Positions 28,585 through 37,286 of a stretch of DNA of 64,000 bases are shown here, one piece after another (position 1 is the first letter of the stretch; each line of letters starts with the position of its first letter). The translations under genes and the position numbers were made by a program. The stretch is from NCBI RefSeq assembly GCF_003596335.1, contig NZ_QZCH01000018.1, positions 1 to 64,000 of the forward strand, written 5' to 3'. This DNA is from Motilimonas pumila. GTDB taxonomy: Bacteria; Pseudomonadota; Gammaproteobacteria; Enterobacterales; CBDFNC01. Under the pieces are notes generated by a model that worked only from the letters and a program-made list of their open reading frames with translations, was not told the DNA's origin and made no database searches.

Positions 28585-30120
28585 ATGAAACTGGCATTGA
28601 GTTGCGCCGCATTATGGCTCAGCCTAACCTTACTGACAGGTTGCAGCAGCAAGATAGAACCCGTAGATAAACCCGAAAGCTACAGCCACAATGTCATAAT
28701 TAAAGACTCAGCAGTACTCAAGCAATACAGTGACCAAGCCACACAGGGTCAAGGCAGTGACAGTGGTTTATACCCTTTAAGTCATGGTGAAGAAGCCTTT
28801 GTTTCACGCTTGAGCATGATTGCCGCAGCTCAACACAGTATCGATTTGCAATACTATATTTATCGCTTAGACGAAACAGGAAAGCTACTATCGTGGTATT
28901 TACTTAAGGCTGCAGACAGAGGCGTAAGGGTACGCCTATTACTTGATGATATGACCACAGGGCCACACGAAAAAGCCCTTGCCGCCTTAGCCACGCACCC
29001 TAATATTGAGGTCAGACTATTTAATCCATTTTATCACCGTAATAGTCGTTGGCTGGAAATGCTCGGTACCTTTGAGCGAACCAACCGGCGCATGCACAAT
29101 AAGTCGCTTATCGTCGATAATCACTTTACCGTGGTAGGTGGCCGGAACATTGGGAACGAGTACTTCTCGGCTGATTTAGCCGTGGACTTTGGTGACCTGG
29201 ACTTACTTGCCATAGGCCCAGTTGTGCATGAAACCGCGTTGCAATTTGATTTGTATTGGAACAACGATTTTGCCATTCCCGTAGAAACCTTGGTTGCAAG
29301 ACCAGATAATGAGCCATTTTTAGACTCACAACAGGAAGTCGACAAAGAAGCACAAGCCATGTTCGAGGGCGAATACTTCACCCGTTTAAAACACAACACC
29401 TTGCTGCAGCAAATCAAACAAAAGCAAATACCTTGGGTTTGGGCACCCGCTTCATTGTATTACGATAACCCTGAAAAGCTGCAGCAAAGCCAAGAACAAC
29501 AAGTAGATAATTTAGCCTCCCAGCTAGCGACTTGGGGCGAGCAAGCCCGGCAAGAGATGGTGTTGATATCGCCTTATTTTGTCCCGACTCAGTTCGGTGT
29601 CGACCGCTTAATCAAACTCAAGCAAGAGCAACAAGTAGAGATAATCATCTTAACTAACTCGCTCGCGTCAACGGACGTCGTGGCTGTACACTCAGGCTAC
29701 CAAGGCTACCGTAAACAGCTGCTCGCGGCAGGCATTCAATTATACGAAGTGAAAGCAAACCCTGATAACAAACCGGGCATGTGGTCAGGGAGCTCACGCT
29801 CAAGTTTGCACGCTAAGACCTTTATCCTGGATCGTCATGCCATTTTCATCGGCTCGATGAACTATGACCCACGCAGCGTATGGCTAAATACCGAAATGGG
29901 CATAGTGGTAGAGTCCCCCATGCTTGCCCAGACTTTACTGGCTAACAAAGCACAATCTCTCGACCGCAGCGCTTACCAAGTGAAGCTCGCAGAAGATGGT
30001 CAACTAGTCTGGTACGACGCAGTAAAAAATCGCTATTATCAAAATGAACCCGACGCCGGGTTTTGGCGTCGCTTTGTCGCCAGTTTTTTGAGCATGCTAC
30101 CAATAGAAGAGCAGTTGTAA
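28585..30120 (+). CDS. Phospholipase D-family lipoprotein, ClsC-like
   Basis: A 511-residue protein with two HKD motifs: HNKSLIVD (H171) and HAKTFILD (H409). It resembles the cardiolipin synthase ClsC (YmdC) group, which can use phosphatidylethanolamine and phosphatidylglycerol to make cardiolipin. It begins with a lipoprotein signal (LLTGC), so it is likely membrane-tethered in the periplasm. No ymdB-type macrodomain gene is adjacent. Instead it is tightly coupled (1-nt gap) to a solute-binding-like protein, which is an unusual partner. The exact reaction is inferred, not shown. Confidence 0.88.
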   Translation: MKLALSCAALWLSLTLLTGCSSKIEPVDKPESYSHNVIIKDSAVLKQYSDQATQGQGSDSGLYPLSHGEEAFVSRLSMIAAAQHSIDLQYYIYRLDETGKLLSWYLLKAADRGVRVRLLLDDMTTGPHEKALAALATHPNIEVRLFNPFYHRNSRWLEMLGTFERTNRRMHNKSLIVDNHFTVVGGRNIGNEYFSADLAVDFGDLDLLAIGPVVHETALQFDLYWNNDFAIPVETLVARPDNEPFLDSQQEVDKEAQAMFEGEYFTRLKHNTLLQQIKQKQIPWVWAPASLYYDNPEKLQQSQEQQVDNLASQLATWGEQARQEMVLISPYFVPTQFGVDRLIKLKQEQQVEIIILTNSLASTDVVAVHSGYQGYRKQLLAAGIQLYEVKANPDNKPGMWSGSSRSSLHAKTFILDRHAIFIGSMNYDPRSVWLNTEMGIVVESPMLAQTLLANKAQSLDRSAYQVKLAEDGQLVWYDAVKNRYYQNEPDAGFWRRFVASFLSMLPIEEQL

Positions 30121-30243
30121 TCTTTTGAAACTTTTATGAGCTTGTTACGGTCTTTATACGTAAGTGTAATATGAGCTATATCACACTTATATTCACGACT
30201 GTGTCATACTCATATTATCTGGAACTCTTTGAAGGAGCACATC

Positions 30244-30612
30244 ATGAAATACCTAACACTTCTAATCTTCAGCATCTTCCTGAGTGCTTGCGCAACGACC
30301 GAGCAACAAATGTTTGCTGCCGAGAGTAATTGGTTTGAACTTGGCAAATACGACGGTGAGCAAGGGTTCAATGAGAAATCCCAAAAAGACCTCACCAAAC
30401 TGGGTGATAACATTGATTTAGCAAGCCTTGACGTGGAGCAATATCAAAAAGGTTATCAAGAAGGCCTTGATAGTTATTGTGTACTCTCAAACGCTTGGGT
30501 ACTGGGTGCAACAGGCCAACCCTACAGCGGCGTTTGTGAAAACAGACAAAATGGCTGGCAGTTCCACGAAAACTGGGTCAGTGGACGTCATTCTCAAGTA
30601 GGTAGCCTTTAA
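30244..30612 (+). CDS. DUF2799 lipoprotein, second copy
   Basis: A 122-residue predicted lipoprotein (lipobox LSAC) of the DUF2799 family. It shares WxELGxxDG, then YQxGxxSYC and a later VC with the protein at 27079. ATG 30244 follows AAGGAG. An upstream TTG in frame is not supported. It could be co-transcribed with the phospholipase gene, 123 bp upstream, but that gap looks like a promoter region. Confidence 0.85.
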   Translation: MKYLTLLIFSIFLSACATTEQQMFAAESNWFELGKYDGEQGFNEKSQKDLTKLGDNIDLASLDVEQYQKGYQEGLDSYCVLSNAWVLGATGQPYSGVCENRQNGWQFHENWVSGRHSQVGSL

Positions 30613-30625
30613 CCGGTTTAGGCTT

Positions 30626-30653
30626 AATAGAGAGGTTGCGTAACCTCTCTATT
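30626..30653. terminator. Hairpin terminator after DUF2799 gene
   Basis: A 12-bp perfect stem (AATAGAGAGGTT / AACCTCTCTATT) with a GCGT loop, beginning 13 bp after the stop. It also overlaps the 3' end of the small minus-strand gene. Confidence 0.75.
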
Positions 30654-30807
30654 GCCAACCTTCGTCTCTCTTAGTTCTGCGCTTATCTCGTTGGGTTTCT
30701 TGTTGCTTTACCCTGCGCTTTTTTTGTTGTTTGTACGATACACCGTCAACCAGCTCATCTTCATAATTTGTGTCCAATTCATCCTCATAGTGAAATGACT
30801 TGCCCAT
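30649..30807 (-). CDS. Small charged protein (52 aa), unrecognised
   Basis: A 52-residue frame with GAGGAAAG 5 nt before its ATG. The first part is acidic (EDELDTNYEDEL), the second strongly basic (KQQKKRRVKQQ, then RDKRRTKRDE). Such an acid-then-base layout is typical of small real proteins rather than random frames. Family unknown; a nucleic-acid or ribosome contact is possible but not shown. The stop lies inside the terminator hairpin. Confidence 0.6.
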   Translation of the reverse strand: MGKSFHYEDELDTNYEDELVDGVSYKQQKKRRVKQQETQRDKRRTKRDEGWQ

Positions 30808-30937
30808 TTTTCTTTCCTCGCTGCCTTAGCTTTGTCATTGCTTAAAATGCTTTGCCTAGAGCAGAATTGTTACCTAAAAAAGGTCACAATTTTATGTCAG
30901 AAATATGGCAAAGAAGCGAAGCGAGATCCGCCGCACT

Positions 30938-32020
30938 TTACTCTTGCTCCCACAGCTGCACCTTGGTTTTATCAAAGGTATACTTGCCCGTTAGCCAATC
31001 CACCATTTCTTGAGCCATAGCGAGGGGCAATTGTTGTTGGTAACGCTCGAGCATCGCTGCTTTTTGCGGTTCTGACAATTGATTGAAGCCTTGCTCTGCC
31101 AAACCATCAGCATCTGCTAATAAATGCTGACCTAACTGACCCGGTGCCAATGTCTTTATCGCCTTGATAAGCGCCTGTTGCGGGTTGTATTTCGCCCCTT
31201 CTCGATATAATTGCGGTAACGTCATCAGTGGGATCTTTGAAAGCTGGGCTTGATTCATAGGGTTAACAAAATGCCCTCGAGTTAGGCTTGGCATTTGCGC
31301 TAACCTGTCTTTAAAAGCGTGTAAAAAGATCAGGTGCCAGTTCTTCATGTCATTGACGGGGTAATTATCCCAAATCACGGGCTGGCGTCGTAATTTGTCT
31401 GCCACTTCCTCTAGATGCTCAGGGGGATAAGATACAGACCACACGCTCGGCCCCGTCCAAAAGACGTCTATCTCAGGCAATAATGCTGCGCCCAGGTCTT
31501 GTAAATAGTGCTTTGGCTGCTGCCCAAATATCTTTTCTAGAACAGGGTCGTAAGAGTAATACGTTGGGCATAAAATCACTTCGGGCGCAGCAATAAGGTC
31601 GTTCATAAACGCCGCTATTTCCGCTTGATTTTTAGCCAGATCAGGCACATCACCGCGCATGTCATCAAACAAGATGCAGACAATATCTGGTTGTAACTGA
31701 TTTATCTCGGCAAGCTTAGCGGTAAGTGCTTGCCGGGTTGTTGCGTTCCACGCTTGATAAACCTCATAAGGGCTGAGCGCAATACCAAATTTAATGCCTT
31801 TACTGCGATAGACCTGGCTCAGCTGCTGCAACTGACAGAACTGTTCCTCACTCCAACTTTGCTGCCATTGCTCCCTAAGCTTGGCATCATTTTTAGGGCC
31901 ATATATATACGCGCCATAGCCCTGTTGAAGCATGAAGTCAGCATAATCTTTGCGGGTTTGCCACGTCCAAGGTTTACCATAAAAACCTTCGATGATGCCT
32001 AAATTGAAGTCTGTTGCCAT
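30938..32020 (-). CDS. GH84-like beta-N-acetylglucosaminidase domain protein
   Basis: A 360-residue protein matching the catalytic barrel of family GH84 (bacterial O-GlcNAcase and NAGase). Markers are GIIEGFYGKPW near the start, YGPKND, the catalytic pair D119/D120 in LFDDMRGD, the WTGP segment, and WDNYPVND. Relatives hydrolyse terminal beta-GlcNAc by substrate-assisted catalysis. There is no signal peptide or accessory domain, so it is predicted cytoplasmic, unlike secreted hyaluronidase-type members. GAGG lies 10 nt before the ATG. It stands alone, with no amino-sugar genes around. Confidence 0.85.
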   Translation of the reverse strand: MATDFNLGIIEGFYGKPWTWQTRKDYADFMLQQGYGAYIYGPKNDAKLREQWQQSWSEEQFCQLQQLSQVYRSKGIKFGIALSPYEVYQAWNATTRQALTAKLAEINQLQPDIVCILFDDMRGDVPDLAKNQAEIAAFMNDLIAAPEVILCPTYYSYDPVLEKIFGQQPKHYLQDLGAALLPEIDVFWTGPSVWSVSYPPEHLEEVADKLRRQPVIWDNYPVNDMKNWHLIFLHAFKDRLAQMPSLTRGHFVNPMNQAQLSKIPLMTLPQLYREGAKYNPQQALIKAIKTLAPGQLGQHLLADADGLAEQGFNQLSEPQKAAMLERYQQQLPLAMAQEMVDWLTGKYTFDKTKVQLWEQE

Positions 32021-32224
32021 TACTTAATCCTCAGCTGATAGCTTGCCATTGCCAAACGCAATCATTCAATAGGCAGCATACTATAAGACAAGGTTGCTGC
32101 GTATAGGCTTATGAAATAGGCAGCTAAAAGTATGAAAAATGCCAGCCACAGCCCTCTGTCAATAAACTGTCATTTTGGATCGTTAACCTGTCTAGGCTTA
32201 AACAAAACTTAGCGAATTTAGCTT

Positions 32225-32380
32225 ATGTGGGTTGGTAAACTGGTTTCATATCCCAGGCGAAGCAGGGATTTTAGTGAAGGTGTGATCATCAACCATGATC
32301 CCTTTTCTGGATTAGTACAGGTACGTGACTTTTCAGGCGAGCACTGGAGCGGTCATGTACATTTGATTTCATTGTTATAA
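32225..32380 (+). CDS. Small beta-rich protein (51 aa), unrecognised
   Basis: A 51-residue frame reading MWVGKLVSYP, then a V-x-V, G-V-I alternation with DPFSGLVQVRD and WSGHVHLI. This alternation of hydrophobic and turn residues looks like a small SH3/KOW-like barrel. The Shine-Dalgarno is weak. A strong terminator follows 50 bp after the stop, supporting a short transcript. Otherwise, 32021-32586 holds nothing recognised. Confidence 0.5.
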   Translation: MWVGKLVSYPRRSRDFSEGVIINHDPFSGLVQVRDFSGEHWSGHVHLISLL

Positions 32381-32429
32381 CTCCCACCATTGCTGAGTGA
32401 CCCATTCTCAGTAGTGCCATTCGAGCATT

Positions 32430-32451
32430 GGGGGCCTTGCCCCCTTTTTTT
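32430..32451 (+). terminator. Rho-independent terminator
   Basis: GGGGGC-CTT-GCCCCC with a following run of seven T. It is the expected end of a short transcript that includes the 51-residue frame. Confidence 0.88.
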
Positions 32452-32586
32452 ACATTCAAATTTGTCCATAACATAAAATATGGCACACCTATTGCTTTAT
32501 ATTTCACGTGACTCTTTTTAAATAGCTTAAGGACAAAATGTCGACGGGAACGTCCATACGAACCGTCATGGCAAGGGGTAAAGACG

Positions 32587-33180
32587 ATGAAACAATTTCT
32601 TTCTCAGTTATCTTTTGGTGCACAATTTACGTTAGTGTTAGCTTGGGTGTTTGTTGCTAGCAGTACGGTACTTTTTTTACCTGACGGCTTAGCACAAATG
32701 TTCAGTCTCGGCGGTATTCAGCAAACTTCACGCCCAGTATTAAGCTTAGTAGTGATCATCAGTAGCTCTTATTTTCTGGCTAAGTTGCTGATGTTAGGTC
32801 ACCACGCCCTGACGTACAAATCGGCTCAAGAGCAAGAACGAGGCCGTATGGTAGAGATGGTTAAACGCCTTGATTTTGAAGAAAAAGCGGTATTGCGTGA
32901 ATACATAATCCAGCGTAAAAATATGCTCACGCTGCCATTAAACGAGCCAGCGGTGAACAACCTATTAGAGGCGGGAGTATTAGTTCCGGCTATGTCGACA
33001 CAAGAAATCAGCGGTGAAAAGCGACTGGTCAAATTAGCCATAAGCTTAGAAGCGAGACCGCTATTAACTCACAAATTACTGGGGCTGCCGGTGGGTAAAA
33101 TGACCGAGGAAGACGTAGAGCGGTTGAAATCAGCACGGCCAGATTATGCCCGTCAAAACTTCATTGGTTTGCGTGGTTAA
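32587..33180 (+). CDS. Superinfection exclusion protein B (SieB) family protein
   Basis: A 197-residue protein with two N-terminal membrane helices (about 12-32 and 48-70) and a cytoplasmic domain with an FEEKAVLREYI-type helix. This fits the SieB family, first described as a phage gene that aborts infection by other phages. Chromosomal members in marine bacteria have unknown roles. There is no phage gene around it here. Assignment is by overall layout and motif, so moderate. Confidence 0.65.
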   Translation: MKQFLSQLSFGAQFTLVLAWVFVASSTVLFLPDGLAQMFSLGGIQQTSRPVLSLVVIISSSYFLAKLLMLGHHALTYKSAQEQERGRMVEMVKRLDFEEKAVLREYIIQRKNMLTLPLNEPAVNNLLEAGVLVPAMSTQEISGEKRLVKLAISLEARPLLTHKLLGLPVGKMTEEDVERLKSARPDYARQNFIGLRG

Positions 33181-33204
33181 AATAAAGCGCAACACGCCTG
33201 ACTC

Positions 33205-33240
33205 AAAAAAGTGACAACCCTCGCTAGGTGTCACTTTTTT
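33205..33240. terminator. Bidirectional terminator
   Basis: A 12-bp stem, AAAAAAGTGACA / TGTCACTTTTTT, with a 12-nt loop. The A-run and T-run make it work for both the SieB gene and the convergent MOSC-reductase gene. Confidence 0.85.
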
Positions 33241-33335
33241 GGCTAATGATTCAAAGGGAATTCATCAATCGACTAACACACTGATAATTTGCCAAAAAAG
33301 TGGCGAAATACTTCCTCTTTAACGCCATAGCTGTC

Positions 33336-35225
33336 TTAGTGCTGACTAATCACTAAATCCGTTTGCGGGATACAACTACAAGCCAGTATGATCCCCTGCT
33401 CTTGTTCTTGTGGGGTTAATGCCGAATCCGACAAGGTGTTAACTTCACCACTATCAAGACGAACTTTACACGCCCCGCACATGCCACCTCGACAAGAGAA
33501 GGGTAATGCCAGCCCAGCGTTTTCAGCCTGTTCTAATACCGTTTGCTGGTTGTTTCCGCTGACCATGGTATCCCAACTATCAAATAAAATTTGGCAATCG
33601 ACTGCTGGGCTCTGTTCACACTCAAACAAGCCAAAGCTCTCATCAAAATACTGCTCCTTGGGTAAGCCTAATGCCAGTAAATCTTGTTTAACTTGTTCCA
33701 TGAAAGCTGCTGGTCCACAGACAAATACCTGTCTCGTAGTTAAGTCAGCCACTTTTGCTAAGTCACCTTGGCTAATGCGTCCCGCCTGGTAACCCAATAA
33801 CTCAGCCTCTTTTGCCGTAGTTTGAGTAAGAAAGTACTGCCATTGGATCTGCGGCTGCAAAGAAGCAATAAAATCGAGCTCAGACTGGCATAACAAATCC
33901 TGTGGTTGTTTGGCACTGTGCAAAAAGACAATGTCTCTGGCTTGATGCCCGTCGCTGATTTGGCGCAACATCGATAGCATAGGCGTGATCCCAACGCCCG
34001 CAGAAATCATTAATAAAGGGGCCTGGTCGGCTTTTCCTAAATGAAATTGCCCCGCGGGAGGTAAAGCTTGTAACGTATCTCCAGCTTGAAATGTGTCATG
34101 TAGCCAGTTAGATGCTTTTCCCTTTGGGACTCGCTTTACCGTAATGCTGATGAGATCGGGCCGACTAGGCGTCGATGATAAAGTATAAGTACGCTTTACT
34201 GGGTGACCATCTATCTCGAGGCTGATGCTGATATATTGACCCGCTTGATAATGAAATCTATGCTCGGGCTTGGCCATAAAGCGAAACGTCTTTACGTCAT
34301 GACTTTCTTGCTCTACCGCAACACACAGCAAGGTTTTCAGTTCTCCAGCAGGCCATTGGTTATGCAATGGCGCGGCACTTAAGTGCTTTGGCGCATGATT
34401 GACGTATTGCTCAGGTTGACGAACGTCAAGTACCTCTACCTTATCAAACACTGAAATTTTTCCGCGGTTAAGCGGCTTAAGATTTTGCCCAAAGTAAACA
34501 TTGCCATCTTCACCTTTTCGGTATTTCTGTAATGTTTGTAAAGGTTCATTATCAGGGCTTTTGGTTGCAGTTTGAGGGTCTAGAGTGGTAAATACACAGC
34601 GTGAACAAGGCTTTTCTACGCTGAACTCTACTTCGCCAATGCGAATTTTACGCCAAGAGTCTTCCGCAAACGCAGGTGTACCGGAAACTACCAAGTTTGG
34701 TCGAAATTGGTCCATCACTACCGGGCTTTGCGCCCGCTGATTTAAATCATCGAGCGAGGCTTGAGAGATTAGCAACAGAGGGTAGCCGTCCGCAAAACTC
34801 AGCGCGCCGTCATTATCGGCTTGATTACGCAAACTGTCGTGCTCATCTCCGATAAATACTAAGCGGCACTTTTGACCTAAGAATTCACTGAACCAAGTGT
34901 CATAATCGCGATGGCACCAGACTGCTTTAAAGTCATCAGACCACACGGTGACGTCCAACTGCATGTCACCAAAATTACGCTTATCTATAGTCAGCGAGGG
35001 CATGCCCGGCGCCCTCACCTGTAAGCCGTTATCAACTATTGCAGTGTGTACTTGGGTTAATTCGGGTACCGTTCGAGCGGTGATAAATTGCCCTCGGGGA
35101 TTAACCAGCATAAAGCGTCGATCAAAACTCAGCCCAAGCGATTCCACATAACTGTGGTTAGTGTGGATACCTGCGGTGGATTTAATAGGGTAAACGGTTA
35201 TTTGTTTGAGTTGTCCTTGGCTCAC
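33336..35225 (-). CDS. MOSC domain-ferredoxin reductase fusion
   Basis: A 629-residue three-part protein. Residues 1-275 are a YcbX-like MOSC domain with an N-terminal beta barrel and a cysteine in PCSRCVFTT expected to bind molybdenum cofactor. Residues about 290-520 are a ferredoxin-NAD(P)H reductase: RTYTLSSTP binds FAD and GVGITPMLSML binds NAD(P). The C-terminal 90 residues are a plant-type [2Fe-2S] ferredoxin (CRGGMCGAC, later ACSC). E. coli YcbX reduces N-hydroxylated bases but needs external CysJ for electrons. Here the electron chain is fused, so the protein should be self-sufficient. Confidence 0.9.
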   Translation of the reverse strand: MSQGQLKQITVYPIKSTAGIHTNHSYVESLGLSFDRRFMLVNPRGQFITARTVPELTQVHTAIVDNGLQVRAPGMPSLTIDKRNFGDMQLDVTVWSDDFKAVWCHRDYDTWFSEFLGQKCRLVFIGDEHDSLRNQADNDGALSFADGYPLLLISQASLDDLNQRAQSPVVMDQFRPNLVVSGTPAFAEDSWRKIRIGEVEFSVEKPCSRCVFTTLDPQTATKSPDNEPLQTLQKYRKGEDGNVYFGQNLKPLNRGKISVFDKVEVLDVRQPEQYVNHAPKHLSAAPLHNQWPAGELKTLLCVAVEQESHDVKTFRFMAKPEHRFHYQAGQYISISLEIDGHPVKRTYTLSSTPSRPDLISITVKRVPKGKASNWLHDTFQAGDTLQALPPAGQFHLGKADQAPLLMISAGVGITPMLSMLRQISDGHQARDIVFLHSAKQPQDLLCQSELDFIASLQPQIQWQYFLTQTTAKEAELLGYQAGRISQGDLAKVADLTTRQVFVCGPAAFMEQVKQDLLALGLPKEQYFDESFGLFECEQSPAVDCQILFDSWDTMVSGNNQQTVLEQAENAGLALPFSCRGGMCGACKVRLDSGEVNTLSDSALTPQEQEQGIILACSCIPQTDLVISQH

Positions 35226-35312
35226 AGCTTGCTCCTACTGTTTTTAACTCCAATCTACTCTGGCTTTGCGCATTTATCCAGTTCAAAACCCAGTAAGACA
35301 CCGCTTTAAAAG

Positions 35313-35891
35313 TCAGTATTGCAGGTGAAGCCAACCATGACGCTGAGCGTGCGCGGTTAAAGTTGGGTTTAAACAAGACACGACCGGATAGGTTACATGT
35401 TGCAATAATTCCAACGTGCTATCGCAGCCTGAATAGCACCAAGAATGGCTTAACTCAACCTCTTCATCCCATAATATACTTTGTAATAAGCGCTTTTTAC
35501 TGCTTGGCTCTTTGCCCAGTAAGCGACCTGTACATATACCATTAAGGGTTTCCAATTGCGGGCTTAACAAGGTCGTCATTTGCAAGGATTGTGCGAGCGC
35601 TTGCGTGAAGCCGTGGTGAAACTGCGAGATCAGTATGGTGCGATGACCAACAGCGAGGTGCTCTTGCTGCAGCTTTTGTAATCGATAAAGCGTATTTTGT
35701 GTTAACCAAGATTCGGTAAACGTGGCACTCAGCTTTGTCACACTCGCAAACGAAATACCCTGTAGGCGAGTCACTTCTTGCCACTGCCAATCGTGAGGAA
35801 GACTTGAACTGCGTTGAACACAATCGCGCCATAACTGTTGCGCTATTGGCTGTTGTAAATGGAAATCGAGGTCAAAGATTGCCAGCGCCAT
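35313..35891 (-). CDS. Degenerate HAD-IB phosphatase-like protein
   Basis: A 192-residue protein with the HAD-IB layout. Motif I is FDLDFHL (both Asp present), and motif II has a Ser in LISQ. A Lys lies in the KEPSSKK segment (motif III). Motif IV, however, reads YSGCDSTLELL where family members have an Asp pair of the YSDSxxDxPLL type. The first Asp is Gly and the second is displaced. Mg2+ binding may therefore be altered and the enzyme weak or inactive. GGAGG lies 7 nt before the ATG. It lies between mgsA and the MOSC gene on the same strand. Confidence 0.7.
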   Translation of the reverse strand: MALAIFDLDFHLQQPIAQQLWRDCVQRSSSLPHDWQWQEVTRLQGISFASVTKLSATFTESWLTQNTLYRLQKLQQEHLAVGHRTILISQFHHGFTQALAQSLQMTTLLSPQLETLNGICTGRLLGKEPSSKKRLLQSILWDEEVELSHSWCYSGCDSTLELLQHVTYPVVSCLNPTLTAHAQRHGWLHLQY

Positions 35892-35965
35892 GGTACCGCC
35901 TCCGCAAATACAACCATGCTAAAATGGCTATATGAAAGCTTGATGACGCTGGGATCTTATAAAGC

Positions 35966-36427
35966 TTAGGCTTGAGTGCGTTCTGCTAGGTAACCCGCAT
36001 AGTCCGGGATTTCAATGTTAACTTCTTGATTCATAAATTCTGCATTCATCAAAAAATTGGCGCTGGATTTATTGGTCGCAGAAGGAATATTCCAAACCGC
36101 CGCCAGGCGTAAAAGCGCTTTTACATCTGGGTCGTGTGGCACTGCATCCAATGGGTCCCAAAAGAAAATCATCATGTCTATTTCGCCTTCGGCAATTAGC
36201 GCTCCAAGCTGCTGGTCGCCTCCCATAGGACCGGATAATAAACATTTAACCGGTAAGCCGATGTGTTTGCTCAATAAAGTGCCGGTTGTACCGGTCGCAA
36301 ACAAATGATGGAATTTAAGTTGATCCGACTTATCTTTGGCCCAAGCCAACAAATCCGCTTTTTTATTATCATGAGCTACCAAGGCAATACGTTTGGTGGC
36401 AGGCATGATTCTCGTCGTGGTTTTCAA
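35966..36427 (-). CDS. mgsA: Methylglyoxal synthase
   Basis: MgsA converts dihydroxyacetone phosphate to methylglyoxal and phosphate, relieving phosphorylated-sugar stress. 153 residues, like E. coli MgsA. The catalytic D71 in GPMGGDQQ and D20 in the phosphate-binding region (VAHDNKK) are in place. TTG at 36427 is the start, with AAGGAG 6 nt upstream; an ATG seven codons later is a weaker alternative. Confidence 0.95.
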   Translation of the reverse strand: MKTTTRIMPATKRIALVAHDNKKADLLAWAKDKSDQLKFHHLFATGTTGTLLSKHIGLPVKCLLSGPMGGDQQLGALIAEGEIDMMIFFWDPLDAVPHDPDVKALLRLAAVWNIPSATNKSSANFLMNAEFMNQEVNIEIPDYAGYLAERTQA

Positions 36428-36647
36428 TGCTTTCTCCTTACTCGCTCAGCACGCCCTGTGCCGGCACATCTGGTGTGGATTTTATCATATCACTTAATCG
36501 TACTATGCCTAGCTGATTGATATCACCAATCCCTTTATGAAAGCGCAATAAATTGCCTGCAAACACGAGAAAAACTTGTGCTAAAACAATTCTTTTCATG
36601 CACTTTTATCGCATGATATCCGCAACCTTCACAATAATTAAAATAAT

Positions 36648-37133
36648 ATGCTAACCAGTGAGCAACTCGCGCCAACCAGTCTGGCAAACCTCAGCCAACA
36701 GTTCATCAGTCAACCGGGCCTTAAATTGATGGGTTTAGCCATCACTCAAAAAGCCAACCGCCCTCAATTACAGGCGATTTACATCGAGAAAGAGCAAGTA
36801 TCACAAGAATTGCCTTTTCGGGCGCAGCTCACCATAGGGGCATGGGATGATACCGACGACAGCGAAGAGTTTTTTATTGAAGCATTAACGGCGACGCGCT
36901 TAGTTGAAAAGTTAACCCACTTTATTAACCAAGCAGATTTTGTATTTTTCGCGGTCCCACCTTCATTGACCATTGATGTGGTCAACATGTATCCAGATCA
37001 AATGATCCACACTGTTTTTCCTGAGCTAGGAGAATATTGCCACTCCCTTAGTAAAGAGGAAATCACCGCCGCCCGGCAGGGAGCAACCACCATCATTTCT
37101 CGCCTCAGAGCAAGACTACCTAAGGTTATCTAA
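36648..37133 (+). CDS. Hypothetical protein
   Basis: A 161-residue soluble protein with mixed alpha/beta character, with acidic stretch WDDTDDSEEF in the middle. I do not recognise the family. There is no signal peptide or membrane segment. It lies upstream of the aroG-type gene on the same strand, 153 bp away. Its start is ATG 36648, in an AT-rich leader with no clear Shine-Dalgarno. Confidence 0.65.
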   Translation: MLTSEQLAPTSLANLSQQFISQPGLKLMGLAITQKANRPQLQAIYIEKEQVSQELPFRAQLTIGAWDDTDDSEEFFIEALTATRLVEKLTHFINQADFVFFAVPPSLTIDVVNMYPDQMIHTVFPELGEYCHSLSKEEITAARQGATTIISRLRARLPKVI

Positions 37134-37286
37134 GGTTAAAGCACCGAATATGGGTCAAATTTGACTCATTATGGACGATTTAATCAGCAGAGTTTGCGAG
37201 CTTAGGATAAGGCTGATACATTATTAGCCCTATAAAGGACACTATGCGTCAATATGGACAGACGCACATTAACAAGAGTAATCAAG

